A stretch of 64,000 nucleotides of DNA from Chamaelirium japonicum. Lineage: Eukaryota > Streptophyta > Magnoliopsida > Liliales > Melanthiaceae. Both the position numbers and the translations under genes were made by a program. The notes under the pieces were generated by a model, which was not told the origin of the DNA, did no database searches, and saw only the letters and a list, made by a program, of their open reading frames with translations. The stretch spans positions 10,160,840 through 10,224,839 of the forward strand of contig OX393555.1 in the NCBI GenBank assembly GCA_947650365.1, in the 5' to 3' direction. Positions within the stretch are counted from its first letter, which is position 1, and every line of letters begins with the position of its first letter. Positions 13,160-25,262 of the stretch are shown here, one piece after another.

Positions 13160-13770
13160 AACGATCCACTACTGCAAGTTTCGGGCGAGCTGTGAACATC
13201 TACCACGGGCGACCTCCTCCGTGTGCGAGCTAGTCGCATACGGTCAGGGTCAGCTCCGGACGTGCCGTGTGCCACGAACCGCTATTGCAAACTCTAGGCG
13301 GGCTACGCGCACCAGCCGAGGGCGCGACCTCTTCCGCATGTGAGCTGGTCGCATGAGGCCAGGGTCAGCCCCGGGTGGGCTGTGAGCCACGAACCACTAT
13401 TGCAAACTCTGGGTGGGGCTACAAGCACCAGCTGCGGGCGCGACCTCTTCCTCGTGCGAGCAGGTCGCATGCGATCAGGGTCAGCTCCGGACGTGCCGTG
13501 TGTCACGAACCGCTATTGCAAACTCTGGGCGGGCTACAAGCAACAGCTGCGGGGGCGGCCTCTTCCGTGTGCGAGCTGGTTGCATGCGGCCAGGGTCAGC
13601 CCCGGGCGGGCTGTGAGCCACGAACCACTATTGCAAACTCTGGGCAAGCTACGAGCACTAGCCGCGAGACGACCTCTTCCGCGTGCGAGCTGGTCGCACA
13701 CGGCCAAGGTCTGCCCCGGGCGGACTGTGAGCCATAAACCGCTATTTGCAAACTCTGGGTGGGCTACGAG
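13160..13770 (+). repeat. 115-bp GC-rich minisatellite inside the solo LTR
   Basis: The anchor CGAACCGCTATTGCAAACTC restarts at about 13275, 13390, 13506, 13621 and 13735, with a weaker unit near 13160. The period is 114-116 bp. It continues past the Copia insertion at 23828-23960. Because 115 is not a multiple of three, the repeat opens overlapping frames that look like proteins; I read none as genes. Confidence 0.85.
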
Positions 13771-16100
13771 TGTTGGAAATAGATCCATGGTAGAGGCCCG
13801 CAGCGGAAGCAAAGTGAAGGTCCGAGGACCGTGAGCGGTGTGCGTTACATATCAAAAATTTCATCGAAACGATCTACATATGCGTGTATGAAACTAGCAT
13901 GGCAACTACTCGAACCCCTAACGACGATCTAACGCAAAAGAATAATCTAGCATGAATGCATGTTCTAATTATGTTAGATCTACTTGTTAGAGATCATACC
14001 TGCGTGCGGAATCTTTCACCGCGACAAATTTCTTCTTTGTCGATGGAGACGGGCTACGGATCTGCTCGACATAGCTTCGGTACGACGGCCATAACTTTCT
14101 GTTCCGACCTCCGATTGGGCTGAAATTTGGACTGCAGGTAGCCAAATTCGAGACGCAACTTTTCCAACAAGTTTCACATCGTTTGGACTTCTGTAGCTCC
14201 CGGAATCACAGAAACAACGTTGATTTTCTGTGCAGATTCTGGACAGCAAAAGGTTGCGGGAGACTCCTTCTAGTTCACCCGATCTCACACGATGCACGGC
14301 ACCTCGTCGATGGATCTCTGAGTGCCTCCATACGACGAGCCTTCTCCTTCTACGAAACACTATGCGAGGAAGACGAGTCACCATCCAATGGCGCAAGCGA
14401 GGGAGAGAGAGACGAGAGAGGAGATGCGAAGAGAGAAGAGGGGCTTCGGTTTCCCCATGGCTTGCATGGCCGGCCCTAGGGCTTGCCCATGCTACTAATT
14501 TCGTGCACCCTCTCTCTCCTTCTCATATATATAGCCAGCCTATCCATATGGATAAGGACAGTATGGATAAGGATGATTGATTCAAACCTTATCCCTATAT
14601 ATCTCTTATTTATCTCTATCCTTTCCTTGTTTTCGAAAACGGTCAAAACCAGCCCGTTTTCTGCGCCTCATAACCGGCCCCTTCATCGGAGGCAACAACC
14701 TCCCGAAACTAATGGGGCCGGCCTTGACCAGTCTCTCAACACTTAGGGCCGGCCCCCTTAGTGCATAGTGGCGCATGGTATGACCAAAACGCCCTTATGC
14801 CACTAGTTGGCCGTTCCTCGTGTACGAGACTTTGCAAGGCACACATAAGTGAAGTGCACCAGTGATTTCACTATTCTCTGAGGTTCCCGTAGGGAGCCCC
14901 TAGTGAAGTCAACTAGTCAACTCGCAACATGTCCCGGTGCATCGCACCCATGTGGCAAAGTCCACTTATGGCAAGGAATTGCTACATGCGTCTCTGCACT
15001 AACCTAGGGTTTCCCCTTAGTGCACACACGTAGCTACGCATCTACCGTGCACTAGTGCGAAGCACTCACGGAGCGTATGCTTGGACTTCTCGCTTCCTCT
15101 AACTACGTTCTATGTTTCGAGGAGATGGTATAAGAACCGTACATAATGTCGATAAGGTGGAACCTTCAGGGACCAGGGTTCATGGCTTCCAACTCAGACT
15201 CGATCGACACACTACCCGAGTGTACCATCGATCCTCTGAGTCCGAGTTAACCTGCGTAGCCACCCAGAGTGCGACGCAGGCTGCACTCCAATCCCCCCGG
15301 ACTTACTATATTCTCCCACATACCCCTGCTCTCCGCTTAGTATGGTAAACTCGTTGTCCCTCCACTGGTGCCATGACGCAACTCGAGCGGTGGAGAATAC
15401 CGTCAGACTCGAGTGCTCATATGACTCGGTTCCTTCCAGGTTGACCACGTACATCGTACCTCCGATAACTCTGCCGAGTAACCGGATCCGTCACCAGTCG
15501 AACTGATGACCACCTGGCCAGGGTTTAATACGACGTAGGTCAGACCAAGGAACGCACCTCCCTAGTTAGGGGTGTGGATAGCCTGCAGGAGTGACATGCT
15601 GATGCAACGCCAGCCGGGTAACCCAGTACACCGTGGTTTTGGATCACTGCATCCGGATCCTCACACATTGGTGCGCCAAAGCACCACACAACTGGTTAGT
15701 CCACCAGACATGGCTCCTCAGGGTTTAGGACCGTTTTACCCTAAGCAGAAACACGGTTTAGTGCACCAGTGTCTGCTTACCGATCTGTGCACCGTGTTGG
15801 TTCCGTTCGGCCACAGACACTGTGCCTGGTAATGACCGTGGTGGAGACACCCATGCTCTGTCATCCCAACAGCTTAACCTGATAGGGCGACCAACCCTAA
15901 TCAGAGCTGCGAACGTATTTAGGTTACATGGGACCAGTCCCTTGAGTCTCCCACTCAAGAGGATTACCATGTAGCCATGGCTCTCTGAACAGTAATCAGA
16001 ACACGTACTAAGGTACGTACCTAGATGCAATCTTATACTATCAACCATACATAGCTAAACTATAGGTTTTTACGAGCTATAGACCTCACCAATTCTAACA
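13771..16100 (-). repeat. Copia 3' LTR (element orientation)
   Basis: On the minus strand it begins TGTTAGAATTGG and ends TTTCCAACA. It pairs with 21494-23822. Open frames in this LTR recur at matching positions in its partner and are shadows of the LTR. Confidence 0.92.
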
Positions 16101-16112
16101 ATCTCCCACTAG
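16101..16112 (-). other. Copia polypurine tract
   Basis: On the minus strand, AGTGGGAGAT lies directly before the LTR start. This is the usual place and form for plus-strand priming in plant Copia elements. Confidence 0.8.
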
Positions 16113-16849
16113 GTCTAACGAGGAATAACGGTGTTGAGCTCTGTAGCTTCTACATGCTACCCAAAAGCCTTTGCAGGAATTCCCTAATGGAATTGGCAAC
16201 ATTGTCTGTAGATTCCACCTCAGTACCGCTACTTGCATTTCCTCCTATAATTGTCAGATCAAGTGAAGTTTGTATTTGATGGGTTTCCCCTCACGGTGGT
16301 GCCTAGTCTCCTTGGACCTTGCTTACCGCTCTTCTGTTGCAACAACAGATAACTGAGCTTCTGGTACGCGTCCCAAGTTCTCTAAGAACTTCCTAAGCCT
16401 TACCACCTGATATATTACCTAGCACGCAACAACGTGCTAAGCCTCTGTGGTAGAGTCTGTGATTCACTCTTGCTTCACACTCTACCAACTACCGCTTCTA
16501 ATCCCAAGATAAAAATAATCCCTGAAATCGATTCTCTGGAACACACATCTGACACTAAAGTTAGATCCTGTGTGTCCAATCGATATCAGGACCTGTGAAG
16601 TGCAAGCTAACTCACAATCCTTACTTAACGAGGATTTCTGAGTATACCCTTCACATCGGTCCAAAGATCTGGACCCGGGTTCGACTGAAACCGACCCATC
16701 TTCCTGCTGCGCAATAGATATCTAGCCTCGTAAAACGAATCTGGCTAGAATCTTATCTTCATGCATAGCCTGTGACAGCAAGAGAATCTTGCTCTGGTTA
16801 TCTCGAGTTACCTTGATTCCCAGAGCATAACTCGCCTCACTAGGGTCTT

Positions 16850-17032
16850 TCACATCGAATTGTGATGACTACAAATCTTTACCGTAAACAATATTCCTAC
16901 GTCATTTTCAATCAGTAGGATATCGTTAACGTAAAGTACTACGTACACCCTTGTAGCTTTTTCACCTTTCTTGTACCCACTTGGTTTATCATCATTCTGA
17001 TCAAATCCGTGTGAGCAGATTTCCTTGATCAA
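16850..17032 (-). pseudogene. Copia reverse-transcriptase remnant
   Basis: The translation carries VVLYVNDILLIENDVG, corresponding to the Copia reverse-transcriptase active-site block, preceded by FDQNDDKPSGYKK. It is part of the broken interior of the 13.8-23.8 kb element. Confidence 0.8.
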
Positions 17033-19148
17033 AATAGATATTCTAACTTGGATGCTTGCATCAGTCTATAAATGGACCTTTGCAACTTACATCACATATC
17101 TTCCTGACCTACTGACACAAAGCCTGGGGCGATATCATCCATATGTCCTTTCCAAATTCCCGTTAGGGAATAACTGTCTTGACATCCATCAACCAGATCT
17201 CCCAACTATAATGGGCTGTGATGGATTAAGAGGATCCGTTATAGACTTAGACATAGCTACCAGTGAGATGGTTTTGACATAGTCAATCCCTTCTCCTTTG
17301 GTAACTAATCTAGCTACTTAAGTCTTAACCGGGTGCTCTTCTTATACACCTCCTACACCCTGAAGGGTGATAGTGCTATAAGTGTCAAGACTGTTCCAAG
17401 GGACATTGATGCAAGCTTGCCTCCATGGTCTTTTGTCAGTCAGAGCTGTCGGAAGCTCCCACTACTTCTTCGTAGCTCTAGGGATCATCCTCCTGAAACT
17501 CTGGATTAACTATCAAAGTTTCTCCATAGTATCCTTCAGGAGCTCTGATGGTCCCACAACGATGAGGTGGTGGTGGTACAAAGGAAGCTCCCACTACTTC
17601 TTCGTAGCTCTAGGGATCATCCTCCTGAAACTCTGGATTAACTATCAAAGTTTCTCCATAGTATCCTTCAGGAGCTCTGATGGTCCCACAACGACGAAGT
17701 GGTGGTGGTACAAAAGTGAATTGTTTCTACAGTGTCTGGTATACTAGTTTCTTGTATCATCTACTCCGACTACGTTTTCAGATGCGCACTCTCTACCAGT
17801 ACCCAGTAGTTCACCCAGAACTATCTTACTGATAAACTTATGGTCATATAATATAATCTTGATCTAGGTAGATGGTGTTCGTAGAAACGATTACCTTCCA
17901 AACCTCAAGATCATAAAACAGTCCACCTTATGCCTCCTAAGGGTAACCTATAAACAAATATACCTGAAACTACATTTCCATCTCATCCCTCTTGTCCTTT
18001 TGCACAAGTGCAGGACAACCCTATATCTCAAGACTCTATAGTGTCAGCTTTCGCTTAGACCATAGCTCTCTATAGGTCTGAGGCACTGATCTAGATGAGA
18101 GAGAGTTTCAGATATAAGTTACTGTTTTAAGGTACAACCCCACCAAAGGGTGGGTAGTACATTTGGCAATATTCATCATACTACGGACCATGTCAAACAG
18201 GATCCGATTCCTTCTCTCGGAGACTTCATTCTGACGTTTTATCCTATGAGCATTTAACTGGGAGATAATCCCATGCTCCTTTAGGATCCTATGGAACCCA
18301 TCCGATAGGTTCTCATTCCCTCGATTAAATCGAAGAGACTCCTATCGTCTTGACGCTCTTAGAACCATAGACGTCAAAACTAATTAACTCCCATACCTTC
18401 ATGGCCCTTTTAGTTATTCTGCCTTCCAGATTACACTCATAGGTTAGAAGGATCTCCGATGAATCTGTGAACAGAAACTCGGCCTTCTTTTACCTTTGAA
18501 TTTATCTAAGGCAGAATATCTAAATCAGAGGGGTCACAAATGAGATAGCTTCTCCGAAGGATTTAGATGAATTTAAATTAGACGCTGCAGCTGTCATGAT
18601 ATCTATTTCCGAATTAGGATTAAATATAAAAAGATTATTCTGATCTATTTCTCTAGTAATGAAGCTATCTATTTAGTTTAAGATACACACCTACGGTGCT
18701 GTCTAAAACTAAAAACTTCATTTACCAAAGAGGAAACAGAACTACATCTCTAAAAAACAAAATCCGTATTTCGGAAAAACTAAGACAATCATATCTAACA
18801 GCTTCCGCAGCGGCTTATGGCATCAGTACCTATGTTAGGTTTCCTTCACTATAAAGTAGCCTTCTGCTTTCCTTGAATATCTGTAGACCAGAAGTCTACA
18901 TTCCAAGAAGCATAAGAACTGCTACTAGATAGCGACTCAACTCCTAACATCCTGAGGTCATACTCAATCTTTAAATACCCCCTATGCTCGCCACAGCGGA
19001 AATACTTCCGTCCTTGGCGTTACCAGACTTAGGATTCCACACCAGTTTCTGCACTAGAATAGTTTTCGATCTCTTATAAGTTATTCCCTTAGGTTCTTCT
19101 AAAGAAGACCTAGGTTAAGCACTAAAGGCATTGCCTTTAATCTTGATC

Positions 19149-19424
19149 TCATCCTTTGTCTCTTGGAAATCTCCTTAGAAGTTCTGTGTTTATCATCTCT
19201 AACTTGTTAAAGCTAAAGTCTCTGATAACGCCTTCGAAGGTTCCAGACAAGGATGCAAGACAGACGTCTTCCACCACCTCGTCATCTGGTACCATGTCTT
19301 GGGAATCTAGTTCGTTCTGGAACTCAAAGATGTGTTCCCGAACAAGCATACCCACTGACATCTCGGTACCGACAAGTATCTTAGTGGAAAAGCGATGAGT
19401 CGACTGACTTCGCCTTCCAGACAT
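19149..19424 (-). pseudogene. Copia gag-like remnant
   Basis: The segment GTFEGVIRDFSFNKLEMINT resembles the Copia gag segment in which a short LP-S motif precedes a NMNK stretch. The position, on the primer-site side of the reverse transcriptase, fits the gag-pol order. Recognition is by motif only. Confidence 0.5.
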
Positions 19425-21479
19425 CTAATGCAAGTAAAACTTAATTAGAGAAGACCCGGCATATCTCTGACTCGCTTCTAAAGAATTGTCCGCAAGTCTG
19501 CTATAACATAGCACTTGCACATCTCCTTAGACTCTCGCCAGTCTTCATATGCCCTAGTTAGTGCCCTAGTGATATCTGGACCCATTAGGTCTAGTACAGG
19601 GATATTTAGATTGCATGCCAATGTACATTTACTACCCTAAGCGTAAGCTAAAGATTGCGCTTCCACTCTACGTAGTTAGAGACCCGATAACTGGTTCTCT
19701 TATGGGATAGCGGATAGGGGAACTATATGGTTGAATGAAAATGAATGCATAATAACTTATTTTATGGATTTTGAAAATAAGCTAATTATATCCAAATGTC
19801 AGCGCTACCCTCACAGCGAAGACACCTCTATGGATTAATTAACCATGTATGTAAGATCTCGGAATCGACTACACCTGCCCTAGGGGGCATCATGCAGCGT
19901 CAATCCGCTTACACAGGCCTTTCCTTGACCCAGTCCAAATCTGCCAACTAAGGGCTTTGATGGACCATGGTTATCTTTTGGCCAGTGCCACGTGATCACC
20001 GTTGTCTTCGTAACGAATACCTCACGTGCACTTAGGATGCTTACCCACGAGCCTAAGCAATTATGACACGGGAGTTCATGCGGCCCCCACTAGGGTGGGA
20101 TGAAAAGCCCTTCTCTCCTGGCCTCGTAATCGCCATATCCTTAGGGAGGTCATTAAGTAATTTGGCATGGAAACACACAGCTCCCACCCTAGGGGGTGTG
20201 AAGTTATGCATCCCCACCCAAACACAAAACGACTGGCCGTGGAGGCCAGAGGATCTCTAAAAGTCCTCTCTTACATCCCTTATTAAAGTTAAGGGTTATT
20301 TAATGCAAGTATGAGTGTACACTAAGGTCACGACAACCTATACACTAGACCCTGGTCATACCGTGCTCCCACTAGCATTCAAGCCTTTCGCGAAGCATTA
20401 ATCGATCTTGGAATATCATAGTCCCTGCCTCGAGTGGATTTCTCCACTCAAGGGTCACATTACATATCCCAAGAACATTGATGCTTTGCAAACTTGGCTA
20501 TCACGCTAATGCCCTGGAGCCTAGCCTAAGGTCAGACTGACAGGAAAGGTCTTTCACTACCATGGCGCCTTGCTTATAAATTTGACGAATGATGTCATAG
20601 TAGAATTCCAACTCATTCTAGGTTTCGATGCTTGCCAAATGGGCACACCCGACTAATCGGGTGTTGACCTAATGGGGGCATAACCAAATGTGAGGAATTC
20701 ATACTATCATCAAGGGTCAATTAAATAATAGGCGTCACTAGTGGAATCCAATCCTAATAAGGTCGCTAGGACCCGAGGGGAAAGGGCATCCCTCTGACAC
20801 AGATAATCAAATTATCGCATCGGGGTTCTCTACAGAAATATAAAGAACTACTGAAAGAAATAAGCACACAACTGAATCAAGTTCAGGGTCCGACCCCTGA
20901 ACCTGACTGACACAGCGCAGACTCTCTGTCTCCTTCACAAGGCTCCTCGATCCGGTGCAAGCCTCTGTATACGATCTTCTGACGCTTTATGCCATTTGCC
21001 GTCATCGTGTACGCTTCGCCGGATCGCCATCGTCCTCCAAGGTTCCGCTCATCTTCCCAGTGGTGGATCTCCACGGTAAGTCCTCCTCTTCAATCTGTAA
21101 CCGAAAAAGATCTAGTACGCTTCGAGCAAGTGCTCGCTCGTACACAATTTCCTAGAAAGAAAAGGAAAACAAACCTAGCAAAAGCCTGGGAATCAAGGGT
21201 GGTAAATCTTCACCTCTTGCCCGACTATGGCTCTAAAATCTATCCACACACAGAAGAAAAAACATCCAGACAAAATCGCTAACACGGGGTCCGACCCCCG
21301 GTAGCAAGCAATCACATATCCAAAATAATTTTAGAAGCGGCGCCCTGCAAGAACGATTCATAGAACATACAAAATCTACTATGCATGATCTACTCGTAGA
21401 ACCCCGATGGCGGCACATACTATTCATGCGCGCACATGACAGTTTCATGAAAAAAACATAAAACGCACACCACTAGCGT

Positions 21480-21491
21480 GCTCTGATACCA
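21480..21491 (-). other. Copia primer-binding site
   Basis: On the minus strand, TGGTATCAGAGC starts two bases after the 5' LTR. This is the classic initiator-tRNA-Met site of plant Copia elements and fixes the element's orientation. Confidence 0.9.
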
Positions 21492-21493
21492 AT

Positions 21494-23822
21494 TGTTGGA
21501 AATAGATCCATGGTAGAGGCCCGCAGCGGAAGCAAAGTGAAGGTCCGAGGACCGTGAGCGGTGTGCGTTACATATCAAAAATTTCATCGAAACGATCTAC
21601 ATATGCGTGTATGAAACTAGCATGGCAACTACTCGAACCCCTAACGACGATCTAACGCAAAAGAACAATCTAGCATGAATGCATGTTCTAATTATGTTAG
21701 ATCTACTTGTTAGAGATCATACGTGCGTGCGGAATCTTTCACCGCGACAAATTTCTTCTTTGTCGATGGAGACGGGCTACGGATCTGCTCGACATAGCTT
21801 CGGTACGACGGCCATAACTTTCTGTTTCGAACTCCGATTGGGCTGAAATTTGGACTGCAGGTAGCCAAATTTGAGACGCAACTTTTCCAACAAGTTTCAC
21901 GTCGTTTGGACTTCTGTAGCTCCCGGAATCGCAGAAACAACGTTGATTTTCTGTGCAGATTCTGGACAGCAAAAGGTTGCGGGAGACTCCTTCTAGTTCA
22001 CCCGATCTCACACGATGCACGGCACCTCGTCGATGGATCTCTGAGTGCCTCCATACGACGAGCCTTCTCCTTCTACGAAACACCATGCGAGGAAGACGAG
22101 TCACCATCCAATGGCGCAAGCGAGGGAGAGAGAGACGAGAGAGGAGATGCGAAGAGAGAAGAGGGGCTTCGGTTTCCCCATGGCTTGCATGGCCGGCCCT
22201 AGGGCTTGCCCATGCTACTAATTTCGTGCACCCTCTCTCTCCTTCTCATATATATAGCCGGCCTATCCATATGGATAAGGACAGTATGGATAAGGATGAT
22301 TGATTCAAACCTTATCCCTATATATCTCTTCTTTATCTCTATCATTTCCTTGTTTTCGAAAACGGTCAAAACCAGCCCGTTTTCTGCGCCTCATAACCGG
22401 CCCCTTCATCGGAGGCAACAACCTCCCGAAACTAATGGGGCCGGCCTTGACCAGCTCTCAACACTTAGGGCCGGCCCCCTTAGTGCATAGTGGCGCATGG
22501 TATGACCAAAACACCCTTATGCCACTAGTTGGCCGTTCCTCGTGTACGAGACTTTGCAAGGCACACATAAGTGAAGTGCACCAGTGATTTCACTATTCTC
22601 TGAGGTTCCCGTAGGGAGCCCCTAGTGAAGTCAACTAGTCAACTCGCAACATGTCCCGGTGCATCGCACCCATGTGGCAAAGTCCACTTATGGCAAGGAA
22701 TTGCTACATGCGTCTCTGCACTAACCTAGGGTTTCCCCTTAGTGCACACACGTAGCTACGCATCTACCGTGCACTAGTGCGAAGCACTCACGGAGCGTAT
22801 GCTTGGACTTCTCGCTTCCTCTAACTATGTTCTATGTTTCGAGGAGATGGTATAAGAACCGTACATAATGTCGATAAGGTGGAACCTTCAGGGACCAGGG
22901 TTCATGGCTTCCAACTCAGACTCGATCGACACACTACCCGAGTGTACCATCGATCCTCTGAGTCCGAGTTAACCTGCGTAGCCACCCAGAGTGCGACGCA
23001 GGCTGCACTCCAATCCCCCCGGACTTACTATGTTCTCCCACATACCCCTGCTCTCCGCTTAGTATGGTAAACTCGCTGTCCCTCCACTGGTGCCATGACG
23101 CAACTCGAGCGGTGGAGAATACCGTCAGACTCGAGTGCTCATATGACTCGGTTCCTTCCAGGTTGACCACGTACATCGTACCTCCGATAACTCTACCGAG
23201 TAACCGGATCCGTCACCAGTCAAACTGATGACCACCTGGCCAGGGTTTAATACGACGTAGGTCAGACCAAGGAACGCACCTCCCTAGTTAGGGGTGTGGA
23301 TAGCCTGCAGGAGTGACATGCTGATGCAACGCCAGCCGGGTAACCCAGTACACCGTGGTTTTGGATCACTGCATCCGGATCCTCACACATTGGTGCGCCA
23401 AAGCACCACACAACTGGTTAGTCCACCAGACATGGCTCCTCAGGGTTTAGGACCGTTTTACCCTAAGCAGAAACACGGTTTAGTGCACCGATGTCTGCTC
23501 ACCGATCTGTGCACCGTGTTGGTTCCGTTCGGCCACAGACACTGTGCCTGGTAATGACCGTGGTGGAGACACCCACGCTCTGTCATCCCAACAACTTAAC
23601 CTGATAGGGCGACCAACCCTAATCAGAGCTGCGAACGTATTTAGGTTACATGGGACCAGTCCCTTGAGTCTCCCACTCAAGAGGATTACCATGTAGCCAT
23701 GGCTCTCTGTTCTGTAATCAGAACACGTACTAAGGTACGTACCTAGATGCAATCTTATACTATCAACCATACATAGCTAAACTATAGGTTTTTACGAGCT
23801 ATAGACCTCACCAATTCTAACA
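21494..23822 (-). repeat. Copia 5' LTR (element orientation)
   Basis: It is 2329 bp and nearly identical to 13771-16100, with the same TG/CA ends. It adjoins the primer-binding site. Confidence 0.92.
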
Positions 23823-24248
23823 ACGAGCACCAGCCGCGGGGCGATCTTTTCCGCGTGCGAGCTGGTCGCACGCGGCCAGGGTCTGCCCCGGGCGGACTGT
23901 GAGCCATGAACCGCTATTTTGCAAACTCTGGGCGGGCTACGAGCACTAGCCACAGGCGATTTCCTTTGTGCGCGAGCTGATCGCGATGGTCATGGCGGGC
24001 TCCCTGGAAATGTTCTTTAAACTCCAAGACATGCGTTGGTCACAAGGCTGCTTACCCAAAATCGGGATTGACCTCGATTCTCAAACCCTCCGAAGGGGTG
24101 GTTCTTGCTTCGATCACCGAAAGTCGCCCTGGGCGCGCCCCAAAACAGGGGCGATCTCCCTGGGGACTGTCGTCTCGTCGTGCTTCTTTCCCCAACTGTT
24201 GCTATGAGGCCGTCTAGCCGGTGATATCTTTCTGGGCCCATCAAAACC

Positions 24249-24734
24249 TTCTATATCATTTGTGAATAAAAAAATTTGTTGTGCCTAATTAATGAATCGA
24301 TTTTGAACGGAATCACTGATTGAATAAAGCGTCATGGCTACAATCAGGCAAGAGAACATCGGCAGCCTGCCCTGTTGGAAGAGGACCCGCCGGCTGGCCC
24401 GGTCGACGTTGGCGCTAGAGACGAAGGTGGCGTGGATGTTGACAATGCCGGTAACCACGGTGGGGCATGATGGAGGCATCAATGCCAAAGGCGGTGATCT
24501 TGAAGAGGATGGGGGCGTAGAACATGATGATGTTGATGTTGGTTACATGGCGATTGCTAGCTCGAGGTAACTACATCCACGTGAGGAAAAGAAGGAAGGA
24601 GGGAGAGGATATTAGGGGTGTAAAACTGGCTGGACTGGGTCATGCCTAGAGATTCCAATCTCAGGTGGGCTCGTCGGGCCGTGCCGGGCTGGGCCTTGGT
24701 CCAAGGTCTAAGCCCAAACCCGGACCGGGTATAC
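24249..24734. other. Intergenic DNA with a GGGCTGGGCC-type fragment
   Basis: No gene is supported. From about 24612 a TAGGGGTGTAAAACTGG end is followed by GGGCTGGGCC/GGGCCGTGCC words. This resembles the left end of the GGGT-type hAT elements at 34-37 kb. A LINE tail then interrupts it at 24735. Confidence 0.4.
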
Positions 24735-25183
24735 TTTTTTTCTTTTGTCAAGAAAGTACTATCTATTAACACACTAACACAACGAACTACAAAAGGAGCA
24801 AAGCCAAAACACTATAGCCACCAAAAACAAAACCCAACGCAACTCTGCCTGGGTCAAAAAAAATTCGGGGGTAATAAACCAGCTATGAGTCCTAAACTGT
24901 GATAGCCCTGAGAGGAGGAGGGATGTTCCATCGGTTGATTTGGATCCCTTCCAGCTGATGAACCGTCCTAGTCAGCCAATCAGCAGCTCCGTTAGCTTCA
25001 CGAAAAATATGCGACCACCGAGCCTCAAGGAGGTGCAAAATAAGAGCTTGGCATTCTCGAATCAAAGCATCAGTTTGTATTAGTCCAGATAAGCACTACA
25101 TGATCACTAGCGAGTCACCTTCAATCCAGATAGAGTAAGAAGGGAAGTGAGATAAAAAATATTTGTAGTCCACGGAACAGACT
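24735..25183 (-). mobile_element. 5'-truncated L1-type LINE tail with RNase H remnant
   Basis: The minus-strand translation of 25130-24920 reads IWIEGDSLVIM, then RECQALILHLLEARWSHIFR and EANGAADWLTRTVHQLEG. This is the RNase H-like domain found at the C-terminus of some plant L1 ORF2 proteins, including the acidic EGDS start and the FREANGAAD helix. One in-frame stop falls after VIM, near 25097. The element ends in GACAAAAGAAAAAAAG (minus strand, at 24735). It is flanked by a GAC[C/T]GGGTATAC duplication (24723-24734 and 25180-25191). It differs from the 27-33 kb LINE, whose ORF2 ends at zf-RVT. Confidence 0.72.
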
Positions 25184-25262
25184 GGGTATACATATATTCT
25201 GAATGTCGAGATCGGATTTGGTCTAAATTGGTGTGTTTTTTAATTAAAAAAATTATACACAG

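Larger units (their letters stand above)
13771..23822 (-). mobile_element. Ty1/Copia LTR retrotransposon, broken, recent
   Basis: Two 2.33-kb LTRs (13771-16100 and 21494-23822) flank 5.4 kb of interior. The element sits between 5-bp duplications ACGAG (13766-13770 and 23823-23827). It lies on the minus strand: the primer-binding site is beside the right LTR and the polypurine tract beside the left. Gag-like and reverse-transcriptase remnants are recognisable, but the coding region carries many breaks. By eye the LTRs differ at roughly 28 positions in 2.33 kb (about 1.2 percent). At commonly used plant rates that suggests insertion within about the last million years. LTRs this long are unusual for Copia. 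Confidence 0.93.
12405..24243 (-). mobile_element. Gypsy-like solo LTR, split by a Copia element
   Basis: The ends are TGTTGGGG (12405) and CCCATCA (24243), flanked by a 5-bp duplication AAACC (12400-12404 and 24244-24248). Leaving out the Copia element, the LTR is about 1.78 kb. It has no internal coding region, so it is a solo LTR. On the minus strand it has a TATA-like CTATAAAGG near 12597. It also has a U5-type stretch, GACTTGAGCTTCGGAGGGTC then TCTTGCAAGACGAC, of the kind seen in plant Gypsy elements. That places its transcription on the minus strand; lineage beyond Gypsy-like is inference. A sister copy lies at 25263. Confidence 0.82.

Noticed and set aside
12600-13834. A pile of overlapping open frames on both strands, up to 164 codons
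   Set aside because: They come from a 115-bp GC-rich minisatellite in a solo LTR. Because 115 is not a multiple of three, all frames stay open. No domain is present.
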